A stretch of DNA of 64,000 nucleotides from JAOUEA01 sp963762075 (lineage in GTDB: Bacteria > Actinomycetota > UBA4738 > HRBIN12), in assembly GCA_963762075.1 (NCBI GenBank), contig CAVXJC010000004.1:124001-188000 (forward strand), written 5' to 3'. The notes under the pieces were generated by a model. The model worked only from the letters and a program-made list of their open reading frames with translations. It was not told where the DNA came from and searched no databases. Shown piece by piece: positions 35,715 to 44,772 of this stretch. Numbering within the stretch: the first letter of the stretch is position 1; the number at the start of each line of letters is the position of its first letter. The position numbers were made by a program, and so were the translations under genes.

Positions 35715-36128
35715 CTAAGCCGGCGCTTGGACGATGTCGACCATCCACGGAACGCCGAATCGGTCGACACACATGCCGAACTCGTCCCCCCACATCTGCT
35801 TCTCGAGCGGCATCGTGACGGAGCCGCCGTCGGAGAGCTTCTGCCAGTAGCCGCGAAGCTCGTCCGCGTCTTCCCCGCTGAGTGAGATCGTGATGTTGTC
35901 ACCCCGCGTCAGCTGCATGCCGGGAGGTGTGTCCGAGGCCATCAAGGTCAATCCACGGTCGGTCTCGAGCATCGCGTGCATCGTCTTGTCGGCCGTCGCG
36001 GGATCGTCGGACCCGTACTCGCCGAAGGTGTTGACGCGCAACGACCCCCCGAACACGTCCCGATAGAACTCCATCGCCTCACGGGCGTTACCGTCGAACG
36101 AGACGTACGGGTTGAGACGGGCCGCCAT
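35715..36128 (-). CDS. PhnB-like VOC-fold protein
   Basis: The 137-residue product begins MAARLNPYVSFDGNAREAMEFY and contains FGGSLRVNTFGEY, MASDTPPGM and WGDEFGMCVDRFGVPWMVDI, the pattern of the PhnB-like (3-demethylubiquinone methyltransferase-like) branch of the vicinal oxygen chelate family. The metal ligands of glyoxalases are mostly absent in this branch, and the function is unknown. The ribosome site GAGGGAGGAGAACTC lies before the ATG. Confidence 0.87.
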   Translation of the reverse strand: MAARLNPYVSFDGNAREAMEFYRDVFGGSLRVNTFGEYGSDDPATADKTMHAMLETDRGLTLMASDTPPGMQLTRGDNITISLSGEDADELRGYWQKLSDGGSVTMPLEKQMWGDEFGMCVDRFGVPWMVDIVQAPA

Positions 36129-36332
36129 GAGTTCTCCTCCCTCGCGGTGATCGGGTTCGGACGGTGTGAAGGTAGCCCCGCCTGCTCCGCCCCGTCAACG
36201 CGATCGAGGCTGAAAGCTCTCATCGACGAGACGCGTGGAGCCACGACCTGTACTCCGCTGGGAACACGATCTGTGTTCGGTTCAGCGGTCTGTGGCGACG
36301 CGTGCAGACGGAAGCGGAATCCCCGTGGGCGT

Positions 36333-36923
36333 CTACAGCAGGTCTTCACGAGCCTGCTTGGCCCGATCGGCTCCGATCGCGGACGTCGTGTGCTTCTGCT
36401 CCTCCGGGGGAGGAAGTACGGCGGGAAGCCCAAGCGATTCCAGCCAGAGTTCACGAGCCCAACCCATCGTGTGGTAGAGGTGCTCGTCCTCCTCCTCTTC
36501 CACCGCTTCGTGGGCTTCCGTGAGGGACTTCTTCTGCTCCCCCGTCAGCTTGCTGGCGACCTCACCGATGAGTTCCCAGTTCATGTGGTCCTTGGACTCC
36601 GCCTCAACGACGCACTCGGCGGCCACGAGCTGCGCCGCTGAAGGGTCGGCCTTGAGGGCGGCTTCCATGGAGCTCACGAGGGCGGCTGCCTTGCCACGCA
36701 CGATCTGTCGACCCGGCGTCTCACTCTCCGCTTCGAGTCCGAATGCGTCGAGCACGCGCAACATGATCACCTCATGGTTCCGGGTCTGGGCGAGGTATTC
36801 GCTCCATTCCTTCTTCAGATCGTCGTTCTGCGCGCACTTCAATGCGGTCTCATAGATCTGGACACCCCCACGCTCGGTCTCAAGGGACTGGTAGAGCAAC
36901 TCTTCAACCTGCGGCGTGTTCAT
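36333..36923 (-). CDS. Ferritin-like helical protein
   Basis: The 196-residue product is all-helical. It has Glu/His pairs at the places expected for a di-iron site: ETERGGVQIYETAL (15-28), YLAQTRNHEVIM (about 43-54), AAECVVEAESKDHMNW (about 101-116) and EEEEDEHLYH (about 141-150). This matches the rubrerythrin/ferritin-like superfamily in layout, so an iron- or oxidant-related role is plausible, but I do not recognise a named subfamily. The tail (VLPPPEEQ...) is disordered. GGGAGGAAG precedes the ATG. The 205 bases downstream, to the PhnB-like gene, hold nothing obvious. Confidence 0.7.
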   Translation of the reverse strand: MNTPQVEELLYQSLETERGGVQIYETALKCAQNDDLKKEWSEYLAQTRNHEVIMLRVLDAFGLEAESETPGRQIVRGKAAALVSSMEAALKADPSAAQLVAAECVVEAESKDHMNWELIGEVASKLTGEQKKSLTEAHEAVEEEEDEHLYHTMGWARELWLESLGLPAVLPPPEEQKHTTSAIGADRAKQAREDLL

Positions 36924-37142
36924 CTTCGGCTTCCTCCCGATTCAGCGAGGCCCCTTCGCCATACCCAAGTCAGGGCGGGTTCACCCGCGACACGGAGCCC
37001 TGTAGACATGGCTTCATGCGTCTGGAACGCAGAAAGGCCACCCATCCCGGCGTGGCCCCTCTGCTCAGATCCAACCTGGAATGGAACGGCCAACGGATCC
37101 GCCGGCCGTTCCAGCAGGTACTTCCTCACGTCGTTGCCAAGA

Positions 37143-37355
37143 TCAACGGCGGCCTGAGCCGCTGATCGCGATCGCGAGGAACATGCCGACCACGAGTCCG
37201 GCGGCACCCGAGAGCATCGTGCTCCAAGTCCCCGCGTGCGCTGCGGCCTGCGTGGCCTGGGCACCTGCCAGAGTTGCTCCCTGAACAGCCTGGCCTACCT
37301 CGAGGCCTTTGATCTCATCCTGTAGCTGGGTGATCGTCTCTTCGGTGGTTGCCAT
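37143..37355 (-). CDS. Small membrane protein, 70 residues
   Basis: From ATG 37355, after GGGGAAGAAGCA, the product has an N-terminal helix (TTEETITQLQDEIKGLEVG), an Ala/Gln/Gly-rich middle and one C-terminal membrane helix (MLSGAAGLVVGMFLAIAIS). I recognise no family; a tail-anchored or wall-associated role is possible. Downstream (36924-37142) about 220 bases show no gene. The WGxxGxxG-like gene ends 62 bases upstream on the same strand. Confidence 0.6.
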   Translation of the reverse strand: MATTEETITQLQDEIKGLEVGQAVQGATLAGAQATQAAAHAGTWSTMLSGAAGLVVGMFLAIAISGSGRR

Positions 37356-37417
37356 TGCTTCTTCCCCTGTCTTGTCTGGAAGTACCGACGTACGAATATC
37401 GTCAGGCGCGGTCGCGC

Positions 37418-37663
37418 TCAACGGTGTACGAGGGTGCGGTCGTGGTCCGCGAGATCGCGGTCAACGTGGTGGTCGTCACGGCGCTTCAAGCCGAACAGAC
37501 CGGCAAGGCCAAGCAGCCCGAGAAGCCCGAGCAACCCGGTGTCACCGTTGTCATTCGTTGCTTCTTCAACGACGTCCGTGCTTGTGTCCTGCGCTGTGGC
37601 AATTGAGGCGCTGCCGAGCGACAGCACGATGGCCGCGCTGATCGCAGCAAGTATCCGTCTCAT
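37418..37663 (-). CDS. Small exported protein with GLLGLLGLLGL sorting-like segment
   Basis: The 81-residue product starts at ATG 37663, with a strong GGGAGGAGG site seven bases upstream. A signal peptide (RRILAAISAAIVLSLGSASIATA) is followed by a short Asp/Thr/Glu-rich region, then DTGLLGLLGLLGLAGLFGLKRRDD and a His/Asp-rich tail. The Gly-Leu repeat before a basic RR resembles the WGxxGxxG-type and other C-terminal sorting tags that end short exported proteins. Here the Trp is missing and about 20 extra residues follow the basic stretch, so a frame error near the end cannot be excluded. Confidence 0.65.
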   Translation of the reverse strand: MRRILAAISAAIVLSLGSASIATAQDTSTDVVEEATNDNGDTGLLGLLGLLGLAGLFGLKRRDDHHVDRDLADHDRTLVHR

Positions 37664-37799
37664 GAATCCTCCTCCCAGGGATAGACCCACGACGATGTGG
37701 GTTAGAAGTGCCCTACCCCGTGTGGTCCTGGGGAAACGCATCGGCGACGTTTCTTCCAGGCCAGCCCGTCATCCAACCTCGACGCCGGGCAAAGCCGGC

Positions 37800-38438
37800 T
37801 CAGTCGCGGTCTGGCCAGGGGGCGACATCGACCTCGTTGCCCTCGGCGTCGGCCAGGGTCCACCATTCGGGCGCGTTCTCGTCGCTGACCACGTGACCAC
37901 CAGCGGCGATCGCCGCCGCGACGCGCGCCTCTGCCTGGTCGTGAGGGACATAGAGATCGATGTGGATCCGGTTGCGCTGCGGGCGCGGCGCATCCATCTG
38001 TTGGAACCAGAAAGGCGGCCCCTGGAAGTTGGGATCCATCAAGTCCTCGTCACCCACCTCCCGGTAGCCGAGCACTGCGCGCCAAAACGGCATCACATCG
38101 GAGATGACCATCGCGTCGATCGCAACCTGGACGCTCTGTAGGCCGGTCAGGTCGACGGGGACGCCTAGTTCATGCGCCGCCGCCGAGATCTGCCGGGCCA
38201 GCGCGACGTCGCGCTGACTCAGCCGGCCGTCGAAGTCCGATTGCAGACGTACCGTCACACCGTCCGACCGGAGGTCGACATCGGGGTCTTGATCCGCAGC
38301 GTGGGCGAGCCTGCTGATCTCGTTCAACAAGCCGACACCCGACGCGAAGGATCCGGTGCGAAAGTGCGTGGACGCCGCGTCCCTCACGATGCGCCAGTCG
38401 GCCTCGTGGAACTCGCGCGGTGAGATTCGTTCGGTCAT
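37800..38438 (-). CDS. VOC-fold protein with N-terminal pterin-dehydratase-like domain
   Basis: From ATG 38438 the product has 212 residues. Residues about 1-100 look like a pterin-4a-carbinolamine dehydratase domain (FASGVGLLNEISRLAHAADQDPDVDLRSDGVTVRL) but lack the full HHP motif. Residues about 105-212 are a VOC/glyoxalase domain (VQVAIDAMVISDVMPFWRAVLGY, RIHIDLYVPHDQAEARV, WWTLADAEGNEVDV). The fusion occurs in actinobacteria; no reaction is known to me. The 144 bases to the divergent peptidase hold its promoter. Confidence 0.82.
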   Translation of the reverse strand: MTERISPREFHEADWRIVRDAASTHFRTGSFASGVGLLNEISRLAHAADQDPDVDLRSDGVTVRLQSDFDGRLSQRDVALARQISAAAHELGVPVDLTGLQSVQVAIDAMVISDVMPFWRAVLGYREVGDEDLMDPNFQGPPFWFQQMDAPRPQRNRIHIDLYVPHDQAEARVAAAIAAGGHVVSDENAPEWWTLADAEGNEVDVAPWPDRD

Positions 38439-38568
38439 ATCTCTCAACGTAACAGTGGGCAGGGTTCCCAGGCTGCCCCATGCCGGCGGATCAGGATTCG
38501 GACGTTCACGCGACGGACTTACGCGATTCCGTCTCACTTGCGTGAGCGAGACGCACATGGAAGTGCGC

Positions 38569-38574
38569 TAGCCT
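38569..38574 (+). promoter_or_regulatory. -10 box (TAGCCT) of the S9 peptidase gene, leaderless-type
   Basis: TAGCCT lies 8 bases before ATG 38583 with no ribosome site, again suggesting a leaderless transcript. The choice of start rests on this and on the protein alignment. Confidence 0.45.
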
Positions 38575-38582
38575 CCTCGACG

Positions 38583-40556
38583 ATGGCACGCACTCCATTC
38601 GCCCCGAGGACCGCGTTGAAGCAGGTGCTGCTCACGAGCGTGACCATCTCGCCCGACGGCGGATCGATCGTGTACGCGAAGCGCACGATCGAGAAGGGCA
38701 AGGAGCGTTCCCGACTGTGGCGAGTCTCGATCTCGGGCGGCCGGCCCGAGCGACTCACCACAGCTTCGGCGAGCGACACCGAGCCACGGTTCTCGCCGGA
38801 CGGTGGATCGATCCTGTTCACGTCGGACCGGCGCCACGACGACGACGATCCGAAGAAAGAGCCGAAGAGTCAGCTGTGGATCCTTCCCGCGTCGGGAGGT
38901 GAGCCCCGCAGACTCGCACGGCTTCCCGAAGGTGGACGCGGCGGGGTGTGGTCGCCGGACGGGTCGCGAGTCGTCTGCCTCGGTCCGTCGGGCGAGCAGC
39001 GGCTCTTGGTGGGGAAGCCCGACCAGCAGGTCGTGAGACGGATCACCGAGTTCACGTGGCGCCTCGACGGTGAGTGGATCCGTGATCAGTTCACCAGCGC
39101 CTGGGTCGTGCCTGCATCCGGGGCGGGGAAGCCGGTGCGAGTCACGCGGCCCGACGTGGAGGTCGCAAGGGCATTCTGGTCACCCGATGGGACCCGCGTG
39201 GGCTTCCTGGCCGACCGTTCGGGTCAGGCCTGGTACTACGAGGCCCCAACGCCATGGTCGGTGGGAGCAAACGGCAAAGGCTCGCCGCGCAGTCTCGCTG
39301 ACTTCCGTGGATACACGATCGCGGCCGCCTGGACGGGTCCGCGCGAGGTCGTGTTCACAGGAACGAGCGAGCGGGATGTGCCGTGGCGCAATGTGGATCT
39401 GTTCATCTCCGAAGGTGGCAGGGTTCGACGGCTCGCGCACGACGAGATCGTCTCGTTCCGGGGCATGGCTTGGAGCGAGCTCGCACCCCTCGCCGACGAT
39501 GTCGGGCCGATCCCGTTGGGCGACGGGCGGTTCGTCGCGCTGGGCCACGCACTCGGAAGCTCCGGCGCGTTCGTCGTGGATCGGGACGGCCGTCACGTGA
39601 GGTTGACCGAGCCGCGTTTCGAAGTGGCGAACATCACGGCCGGTGGTGGAAGGCTCATCGGGATCGCCTGCGATCACGGCGACGCCGCGGAGATCTACGA
39701 GCTCGATCCGGATGCGCCCGGCGAAGCCCGGCGTATCACGCGCGATGGTGCTCGGTGGTTCGCTCCGTATCACCACGCGACGATCGACGAGGTGATCGTC
39801 CCCCGACGCGGGGTCCGAGATGTGCAGGGCTGGCTCACGCGGGCCACCGGCCGTCGCGCCACGACTCGCCGTCCCTTGATCGTCGACGTGCACGGTGGTC
39901 CCTACTCCGCGCAAGGGCCGACGCCGCTGTTCGAAAACCTCGTGCTCGCCGACGCGGGGTTCCACGTGCTGGCGCCGAACCCTGCGGGGTCGACCGGCTA
40001 CGGAGAGGACTACGCCCGATCGTTGCACGAACGATGGGGCGTACCCGACGCCGCGGACCTGATCGCGTCGATCGACTGGATGGTGTCGCAGGGTCTGGCC
40101 GACCCAGATCGGATCGGGGTGCTCGGGCTCTCCTACGGTGGGTTCATGGTGCACCATCTGCTAGGCACCCACCCGGGCCGGTTCAAGGCAGCGGTGAGCG
40201 AGAACCCGTTCACGATGGCGCCCGCCGATCTGGGCGCAGGAGACTCCGGGCACATGATGGAGGAGGAGACCGGGGTCGGTGCCTGGCCGACCGACCTGGA
40301 TGGCTGGCTCGCGCTCTCTCCTGCGATGCGGATCCATCGCAACACTGCCCCGCTTCTGTTGCTGCAGGCCGACCACGACGTGCGCTGCCCGCCGGTGCAC
40401 AGCGAGATCGCGTTCGCGATCCTGCGGCAGCGAGGCGTCACCGTCGAGATGATCCGCTATCCCGAGGAGTCGCACATCATGCTGGCGATCGGTCGACCCG
40501 ATCGTCGGGTCGATCGCCTCGAGCGCATCCTGGGATGGTTCTCCGTCCATCTCTGA
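38583..40556 (+). CDS. S9-family serine peptidase (acylaminoacyl-peptidase type)
   Basis: The 657-residue product has an N-terminal beta-propeller of WD40/PD40-like blades (SPDGGSIVYAKR, RFSPDGGSILFTSDRRHDD, WSPDGSRVVCLG) and a C-terminal alpha/beta-hydrolase domain (about 410-657). The triad is Ser near 517 in LGLSYGGFMVHH, Asp near 598 in LQADHDVRCPP and His631 in PEESHIM. VDVHGGPYSAQG provides the oxyanion hole. It should cleave short peptides or acyl-amino acids in the cytoplasm. A start further upstream at 38538 is in frame, but a -10 box lies between. Confidence 0.92.
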   Translation: MARTPFAPRTALKQVLLTSVTISPDGGSIVYAKRTIEKGKERSRLWRVSISGGRPERLTTASASDTEPRFSPDGGSILFTSDRRHDDDDPKKEPKSQLWILPASGGEPRRLARLPEGGRGGVWSPDGSRVVCLGPSGEQRLLVGKPDQQVVRRITEFTWRLDGEWIRDQFTSAWVVPASGAGKPVRVTRPDVEVARAFWSPDGTRVGFLADRSGQAWYYEAPTPWSVGANGKGSPRSLADFRGYTIAAAWTGPREVVFTGTSERDVPWRNVDLFISEGGRVRRLAHDEIVSFRGMAWSELAPLADDVGPIPLGDGRFVALGHALGSSGAFVVDRDGRHVRLTEPRFEVANITAGGGRLIGIACDHGDAAEIYELDPDAPGEARRITRDGARWFAPYHHATIDEVIVPRRGVRDVQGWLTRATGRRATTRRPLIVDVHGGPYSAQGPTPLFENLVLADAGFHVLAPNPAGSTGYGEDYARSLHERWGVPDAADLIASIDWMVSQGLADPDRIGVLGLSYGGFMVHHLLGTHPGRFKAAVSENPFTMAPADLGAGDSGHMMEEETGVGAWPTDLDGWLALSPAMRIHRNTAPLLLLQADHDVRCPPVHSEIAFAILRQRGVTVEMIRYPEESHIMLAIGRPDRRVDRLERILGWFSVHL

Positions 40557-40711
40557 GGTCCGCCCGCCACCCGACCGAATGACGATGTGCGCAAGCGTGC
40601 AACCTCTCCGACGTTCGTCGGCGACGACATGCGGTCCGTGTCTCGAGGTGGACCTTGCAGCTCCCGCGACATCGCTTGCGATGATGGGCACAAGCATGCG
40701 GCGACTCCACG

Positions 40712-43138
40712 TCAGAGGTGGCCGTTCCGCTTGAGGGCACGCATGGAGAGCACGCCCCAGGCCGGTGGGAGATAGAACGTGATGATCCGGAACATGAGCG
40801 TCGCGGCGAGGGCCGCGGACTGCGGGATACCCATCCCGACCAGCAAGGTAGTGGTGGTCGCTTCCGTCACACCGATGCCGCCGGGCACGGGCACGATGCC
40901 CGACAACAGGCTCGTCAATGTGTTTGCGACGAGCAACTCCGCCATCGTCGCCTGCTGACCGAAGGCTCGGAGACAGATCCCGAGAACACCCGCGAGCAAC
41001 AGCTGGGCAGCCATGTTCCCGCCGAAAAGCTGGAGGAGCTTTATCGGCTCCCGCAAGACGCGGGCCGCCGTCCGAGCCTCGGTCAGATGCGGGGCGATCT
41101 GCCGCCGGATCCTCGGCACGAGGGCGGCCGCTACAACGAGGATCACGGCGACGACCACTCCCAGGATCAGCAGCTTGCCGGAGAGATCAGGAAGGTTCGG
41201 GGTCGGGAGATCCAATGTGACGAGGTTCGCGAGCGCGACGATCGCGAGGATGAATGCCTGGATAACGAATCCGGAGACGCTGTCGATCGCCCCGACGGCG
41301 ATCGCCTCGGAGGTGGGGGCTCCGGACCGTTGGAAGAACCGGACGCTGAGGGCGATTCGCGCGGCAGATGAAGGTACCGCGAGCGCGATGAACCGGATCG
41401 CGAACTGCAACAGCAACACCGGGCCCAAACGAAGTGGACGGAGCGAGGCCCCCAACGTCGAGAATGCCTCGGCGACCTGGACGGCCGGCGAGATGAGGAG
41501 CGCGAGCATCACCCACCGCCAGTCAGCGCCGCTCAACTCCTCCACGATCGTGTCCAGCCCCACGTTCGCGAGCGCCGAGATCACGACCCAGGCGCCGATC
41601 CCGATCAACGCGATCTGGATCAGGGATCCCCAGGTCACACGACGGAGCGGTACCAGTGCTGGCTCATCGGATCCGGCTGCGGCCGCGGCGGCGCTCCGGA
41701 GATCGTCCAGATCGATCTGCGCGGACTTCAATCGCTGACGGGTGGCTGGCGTGAGCGCTGCCGCCTGCAGATAGGCGAGCAGTCCGGTCAAGTCACGGGC
41801 TCCCAATTCACGCGAAGCCACGGCGATCGCTCTGTCGGTGCCGACGATGAGCGCTGTCGCGGCGAGCAGCTGCGCTCGGTCTGCGTGCACGTCGGCATCG
41901 GACGCGACGGCCGTTGCCCGCCCGAAGTCGCCGATCGCGAGCCGTTCGGTCGAGCGACCGCCCAGGACCACCAGCCGGTCGGCGTCGAGCGCACCGTGCG
42001 CGATCCCCGCTCGGTGCAAACGGCCGACCCCGCGCCACAGATCGGCCAACATCTCATCGGTCGCGCCTTCGGATGAAGACAATGGTTCCCCGTCTGAGGC
42101 CACGACCAACAGGGCGTCGTTCGCAACAGGCCCCGCGGCCACGACGGGAAGGACCGGTGCATGGGCGCGTTCTGCCAGCAGGGTTACGAAGGCCTCGTGT
42201 TCCACTTGCTGGAGACGGCTCAGCGTGAGCGTGGGGGTCTCATCCCGATACCAGAGGAACGACCAGATGCTCGAGAGAAGTTGCCCGTCCCATGCGTCGC
42301 GGCCGTAGATCTTGACGAGGAGCACTTCGCCATCGCGGGTGACGGCGCGCATCATCCCTACGCCTCGACGCTGGAGACTGGCGGGCTCGACGTGCTCGGT
42401 CTCGAATCCGATGTCGGCAAGCGCCTCTGCAACTTGAACGGGTGTCGGCCGTCCACCGGGTGAGCCGAAGATCAGATGGACAAGCGTCGCGGCCACCGCT
42501 CCGAGGGAGAGCCCAGCGATCGCACCGACGGGCTGCACCGCGCCGAGCGCGATGGACGCCAGTGTCCCGAGCGCGAGGAAGAACCTTCCCGCTCGTCGTG
42601 CAGGCATCCCCAGATGGGGAGACGTGGTCACCAGGATGGCTGTGAGCAGCCCGATGCGGACGGCCGGGAATGCGGGAGGAGGTCCGGAGGCCGTGAGCCC
42701 GTCCAGCATCGTGCTCCAGTCGCCTGCCAGGAGGAGGCTCGCGACGGACGCGAGGACGAGAGCGAGCAACTGGTCTCGCGACAGCCGAAGTCGCCCGCGG
42801 CTAACGAGCGGTGCTCCCAGGAGGATCGCCGCCCACACGAAGACAAGTACGTACGCGATCTCCCAGAACCATCCGAGGAGCCCGGGAAGCGATCGGAGGA
42901 ACGTGGAGGTCGCCGACTCCGAGCCCGCCGGGTCCGGGACGAGCACAAGCGCGATCGCGATGCCGATCACCGAGATGATGAGCAGCACGACGTCCGTCGG
43001 CCGCCGAGCGCGTGGCGCCGCGGAGGCGGACGAGAAGAACCTGATCGGCGTCATCGCCCTGGAGAGCAAGCGCCTGCCGCTCCAGCGAGACGTCTGGTTC
43101 TGCTCGCCGGAATCGACCTCTTGATCGCGTTCAGCCAC
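40712..43138 (-). CDS. Flippase-like membrane protein with embedded kinase-like domain
   Basis: From GTG 43138, with GAGGTGA just upstream, the product has about 808 residues; the frame is open further, so this start is provisional. N-terminal membrane helices (about 30-190) are followed by a cytoplasmic kinase-like domain (about 215-440) with LLVKIYGRDAWD, HGALDADRLVVLG and IGDFGRA. The catalytic Asp and Asn of the usual HGDxxxxN loop are Ala and Arg, so it is probably a pseudokinase. The C-terminal half is the AglD2/MprF-like flippase domain (about 495-808, including FIALAVPSSAARIALSVRFF and PVPGGIGVTEAT). It may move lipid-linked material. Two operator-like sites lie in its divergent promoter region. 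Confidence 0.8.
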   Translation of the reverse strand: MAERDQEVDSGEQNQTSRWSGRRLLSRAMTPIRFFSSASAAPRARRPTDVVLLIISVIGIAIALVLVPDPAGSESATSTFLRSLPGLLGWFWEIAYVLVFVWAAILLGAPLVSRGRLRLSRDQLLALVLASVASLLLAGDWSTMLDGLTASGPPPAFPAVRIGLLTAILVTTSPHLGMPARRAGRFFLALGTLASIALGAVQPVGAIAGLSLGAVAATLVHLIFGSPGGRPTPVQVAEALADIGFETEHVEPASLQRRGVGMMRAVTRDGEVLLVKIYGRDAWDGQLLSSIWSFLWYRDETPTLTLSRLQQVEHEAFVTLLAERAHAPVLPVVAAGPVANDALLVVASDGEPLSSSEGATDEMLADLWRGVGRLHRAGIAHGALDADRLVVLGGRSTERLAIGDFGRATAVASDADVHADRAQLLAATALIVGTDRAIAVASRELGARDLTGLLAYLQAAALTPATRQRLKSAQIDLDDLRSAAAAAAGSDEPALVPLRRVTWGSLIQIALIGIGAWVVISALANVGLDTIVEELSGADWRWVMLALLISPAVQVAEAFSTLGASLRPLRLGPVLLLQFAIRFIALAVPSSAARIALSVRFFQRSGAPTSEAIAVGAIDSVSGFVIQAFILAIVALANLVTLDLPTPNLPDLSGKLLILGVVVAVILVVAAALVPRIRRQIAPHLTEARTAARVLREPIKLLQLFGGNMAAQLLLAGVLGICLRAFGQQATMAELLVANTLTSLLSGIVPVPGGIGVTEATTTTLLVGMGIPQSAALAATLMFRIITFYLPPAWGVLSMRALKRNGHL

Positions 43139-43202
43139 GCTCACCTCGCCATCATGAGCCGGCGCGCTCACTGGAGCCGAGCCCCCGGCAAGCCGCCCAC
43201 CA

Positions 43203-43219
43203 TCATCCGTTCCGCATGA
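43203..43219. promoter_or_regulatory. Operator-like inverted repeat TCATCC-N5-GCATGA
   Basis: This is a one-mismatch copy of the 17-base repeat found throughout 43-63 kb (TCATCCGTTCCGCATGA). It is about 73 bases before the chosen flippase start on the minus strand. Confidence 0.5.
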
Positions 43220-43251
43220 GGTGACGATCACCCACCGTGAGGAGCCCGTTC

Positions 43252-43268
43252 TCATCCCATCGGGGTGA
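43252..43268. promoter_or_regulatory. Operator-like inverted repeat TCATCC-N5-GGGTGA
   Basis: TCATCCCATCGGGGTGA is centred 90 bases before ATG 43350. The right half has G instead of A at one position, as in the copy at 54497. Confidence 0.65.
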
Positions 43269-43300
43269 TGTGACCGTGCCATCGTGAGTAAAGCATGAGT

Positions 43301-43316
43301 CTCTGTCTGGACAGAG
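43301..43316. promoter_or_regulatory. Dyad CTCTGTCTGGACAGAG in the 43350 gene leader
   Basis: The arms match at 14 of 16 positions. It lies 34-49 bases before ATG 43350, where it could be a second operator or a leader hairpin. Confidence 0.35.
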
Positions 43317-43349
43317 TCGAATCGTCTGCATCGCCCGACGGGAGGAAGT

Positions 43350-44762
43350 ATGAGCACACCGCGAGACCCAGATTCGGCAGACGCGCCGTACGAGCCGAGC
43401 GCCGGGCGCGCTGACGACGCCTCCCAACTGTCGGAGGAGAATGCCAGGCTGCAGGCCGAGATCGAATCCCTCCGCGAGTCCGAGGCGATGAAGAAGGGCA
43501 CCAGTCGGAGACGAGTACGTCAGGTCCTGACTGGCGTCCTCGTCGTGCTCACGTGCCTCTGCATCGTGGCTGCGACGATCGGGATCTGGACCCAGCGCAC
43601 CCTCTCCGACACCGACCGGTTCGTGGCGCTCGTTGCGCCCCTCGCCGACGACCCGGCGGTGACCAACCCACTCGCCGCGAGGCTCTCGGAAGAGGTGTTC
43701 ATCGCCTTGGACGTCGAGACCCGGATCCAGGAGGCTCTCTCATCCATCCCGGACCTCCCACCGCAGGCGAGCTTCCTCGTCGGTCCTCTCACAGCCGGCG
43801 CGCAGAGCCTGGTCCAGCAGAGGGTGGAGGAGTTCCTGGCCTCGCCGGCGTTCGCCGAACTTTGGGCAAATCTCAACCGTCAGGTGCATGTGAAGGTGCA
43901 GGCCCTTCTGAACGAGGACTACGAGGAACTGCCAAACGTCGCGGTCACCGGTGGCGAGGTTCAGCTGAATCTCGTCTCAGTGGTTGCCGCGATCATCCAG
44001 CGGTTGGCGCAGGGTGGTGTCGATCTCCTCGGCATCGAAGTGACGGTGCCGAGCATCCCCACCTCACTTGAATCGTCTGCGGCGATCGAGCAGCTGAGCT
44101 CTGCTCTCGGCGTGACTCTGCCAGCGGACTTCGGCCAGGTCACGATCATGAGCGCCGAGGAGCTGTCCGGTTACCAGGACGCCATTCGAACGATGAAGGG
44201 GCTCGTGGTGGCGACGTTCCTGCTGAGCCTGATCCTCATGGCTCTCACGATCGTCGTGACCACCAACCGCCGCCGGGCGGTGATCTGGCTGGGGGTCGGC
44301 CTGGTTGCCGTGCTGTTCCTCGCAGGTGTTTTCCTCCGTCGAGTCGAGGCGAGCATCGTCGACGCGATCGAAGGCCCAGCAGCCCAGGCCGCCGCGCGGG
44401 ATGTGTTCGATCAGGTGAGCGCCAGCCTCCGCCAGGCAGGCTTGTTCGTGTTCACGATCGGGATAGTCGCTGCGCTGCTCGCGTACCTGCTGGGACGGCC
44501 GCCGTGGTTCCGCCAAACCCTGGTCTGGTGGGAACGCGTGAGGGCGCCGCGAGAGGGTGGGAGTGAGCTCGAGGTCTGGGTTGCTGACCACGCCGATCCG
44601 GTTCGCGTCGGAGGCGGGCTCGTCGCAGTGCTCGTGCTGTTCCTCACGGGGATCGACTGGATCCCGATCGCGATCGTAGGCCTTCTTTACGGCCTGTTCC
44701 TGTGGGGAGTCGCCAGCGCAGAGAATCGCGTCCGACCACCGGAGCTCGCTCCGCAGGAGTAG
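43350..44762 (+). CDS. Multi-pass membrane protein of unknown function
   Basis: The 470-residue product starts after GGGAGGAAGT. A charged coiled-coil leader (LSEENARLQAEIESL) precedes the first membrane helix (about 58-80). A large predicted outside domain (about 85-275) contains many Leu/Val-rich helices. Further helices lie near 282-302, 310-328, 365-388 and 425-452. It resembles a set of uncharacterised actinobacterial membrane proteins with this loop, but I know no function. An operator-like repeat is centred 90 bases upstream of its start. It converges with the potassium channel gene, with 10 bases between stops. Confidence 0.8.
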   Translation: MSTPRDPDSADAPYEPSAGRADDASQLSEENARLQAEIESLRESEAMKKGTSRRRVRQVLTGVLVVLTCLCIVAATIGIWTQRTLSDTDRFVALVAPLADDPAVTNPLAARLSEEVFIALDVETRIQEALSSIPDLPPQASFLVGPLTAGAQSLVQQRVEEFLASPAFAELWANLNRQVHVKVQALLNEDYEELPNVAVTGGEVQLNLVSVVAAIIQRLAQGGVDLLGIEVTVPSIPTSLESSAAIEQLSSALGVTLPADFGQVTIMSAEELSGYQDAIRTMKGLVVATFLLSLILMALTIVVTTNRRRAVIWLGVGLVAVLFLAGVFLRRVEASIVDAIEGPAAQAAARDVFDQVSASLRQAGLFVFTIGIVAALLAYLLGRPPWFRQTLVWWERVRAPREGGSELEVWVADHADPVRVGGGLVAVLVLFLTGIDWIPIAIVGLLYGLFLWGVASAENRVRPPELAPQE

Positions 44763-44772
44763 TTCTCGACGC

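Noticed and set aside
35640..35730. A complete tRNA gene.
   Set aside because: No D-arm or anticodon arm can be folded; the 5' part is the end of the PhnB-like coding sequence.
43138..43501. An N-terminal extension of the flippase up to 43501.
   Set aside because: It would overlap the start of the divergent 43350 gene and the operator-like sites, and the translation is low in similarity. GTG 43138 with GAGGTGA upstream is more plausible.
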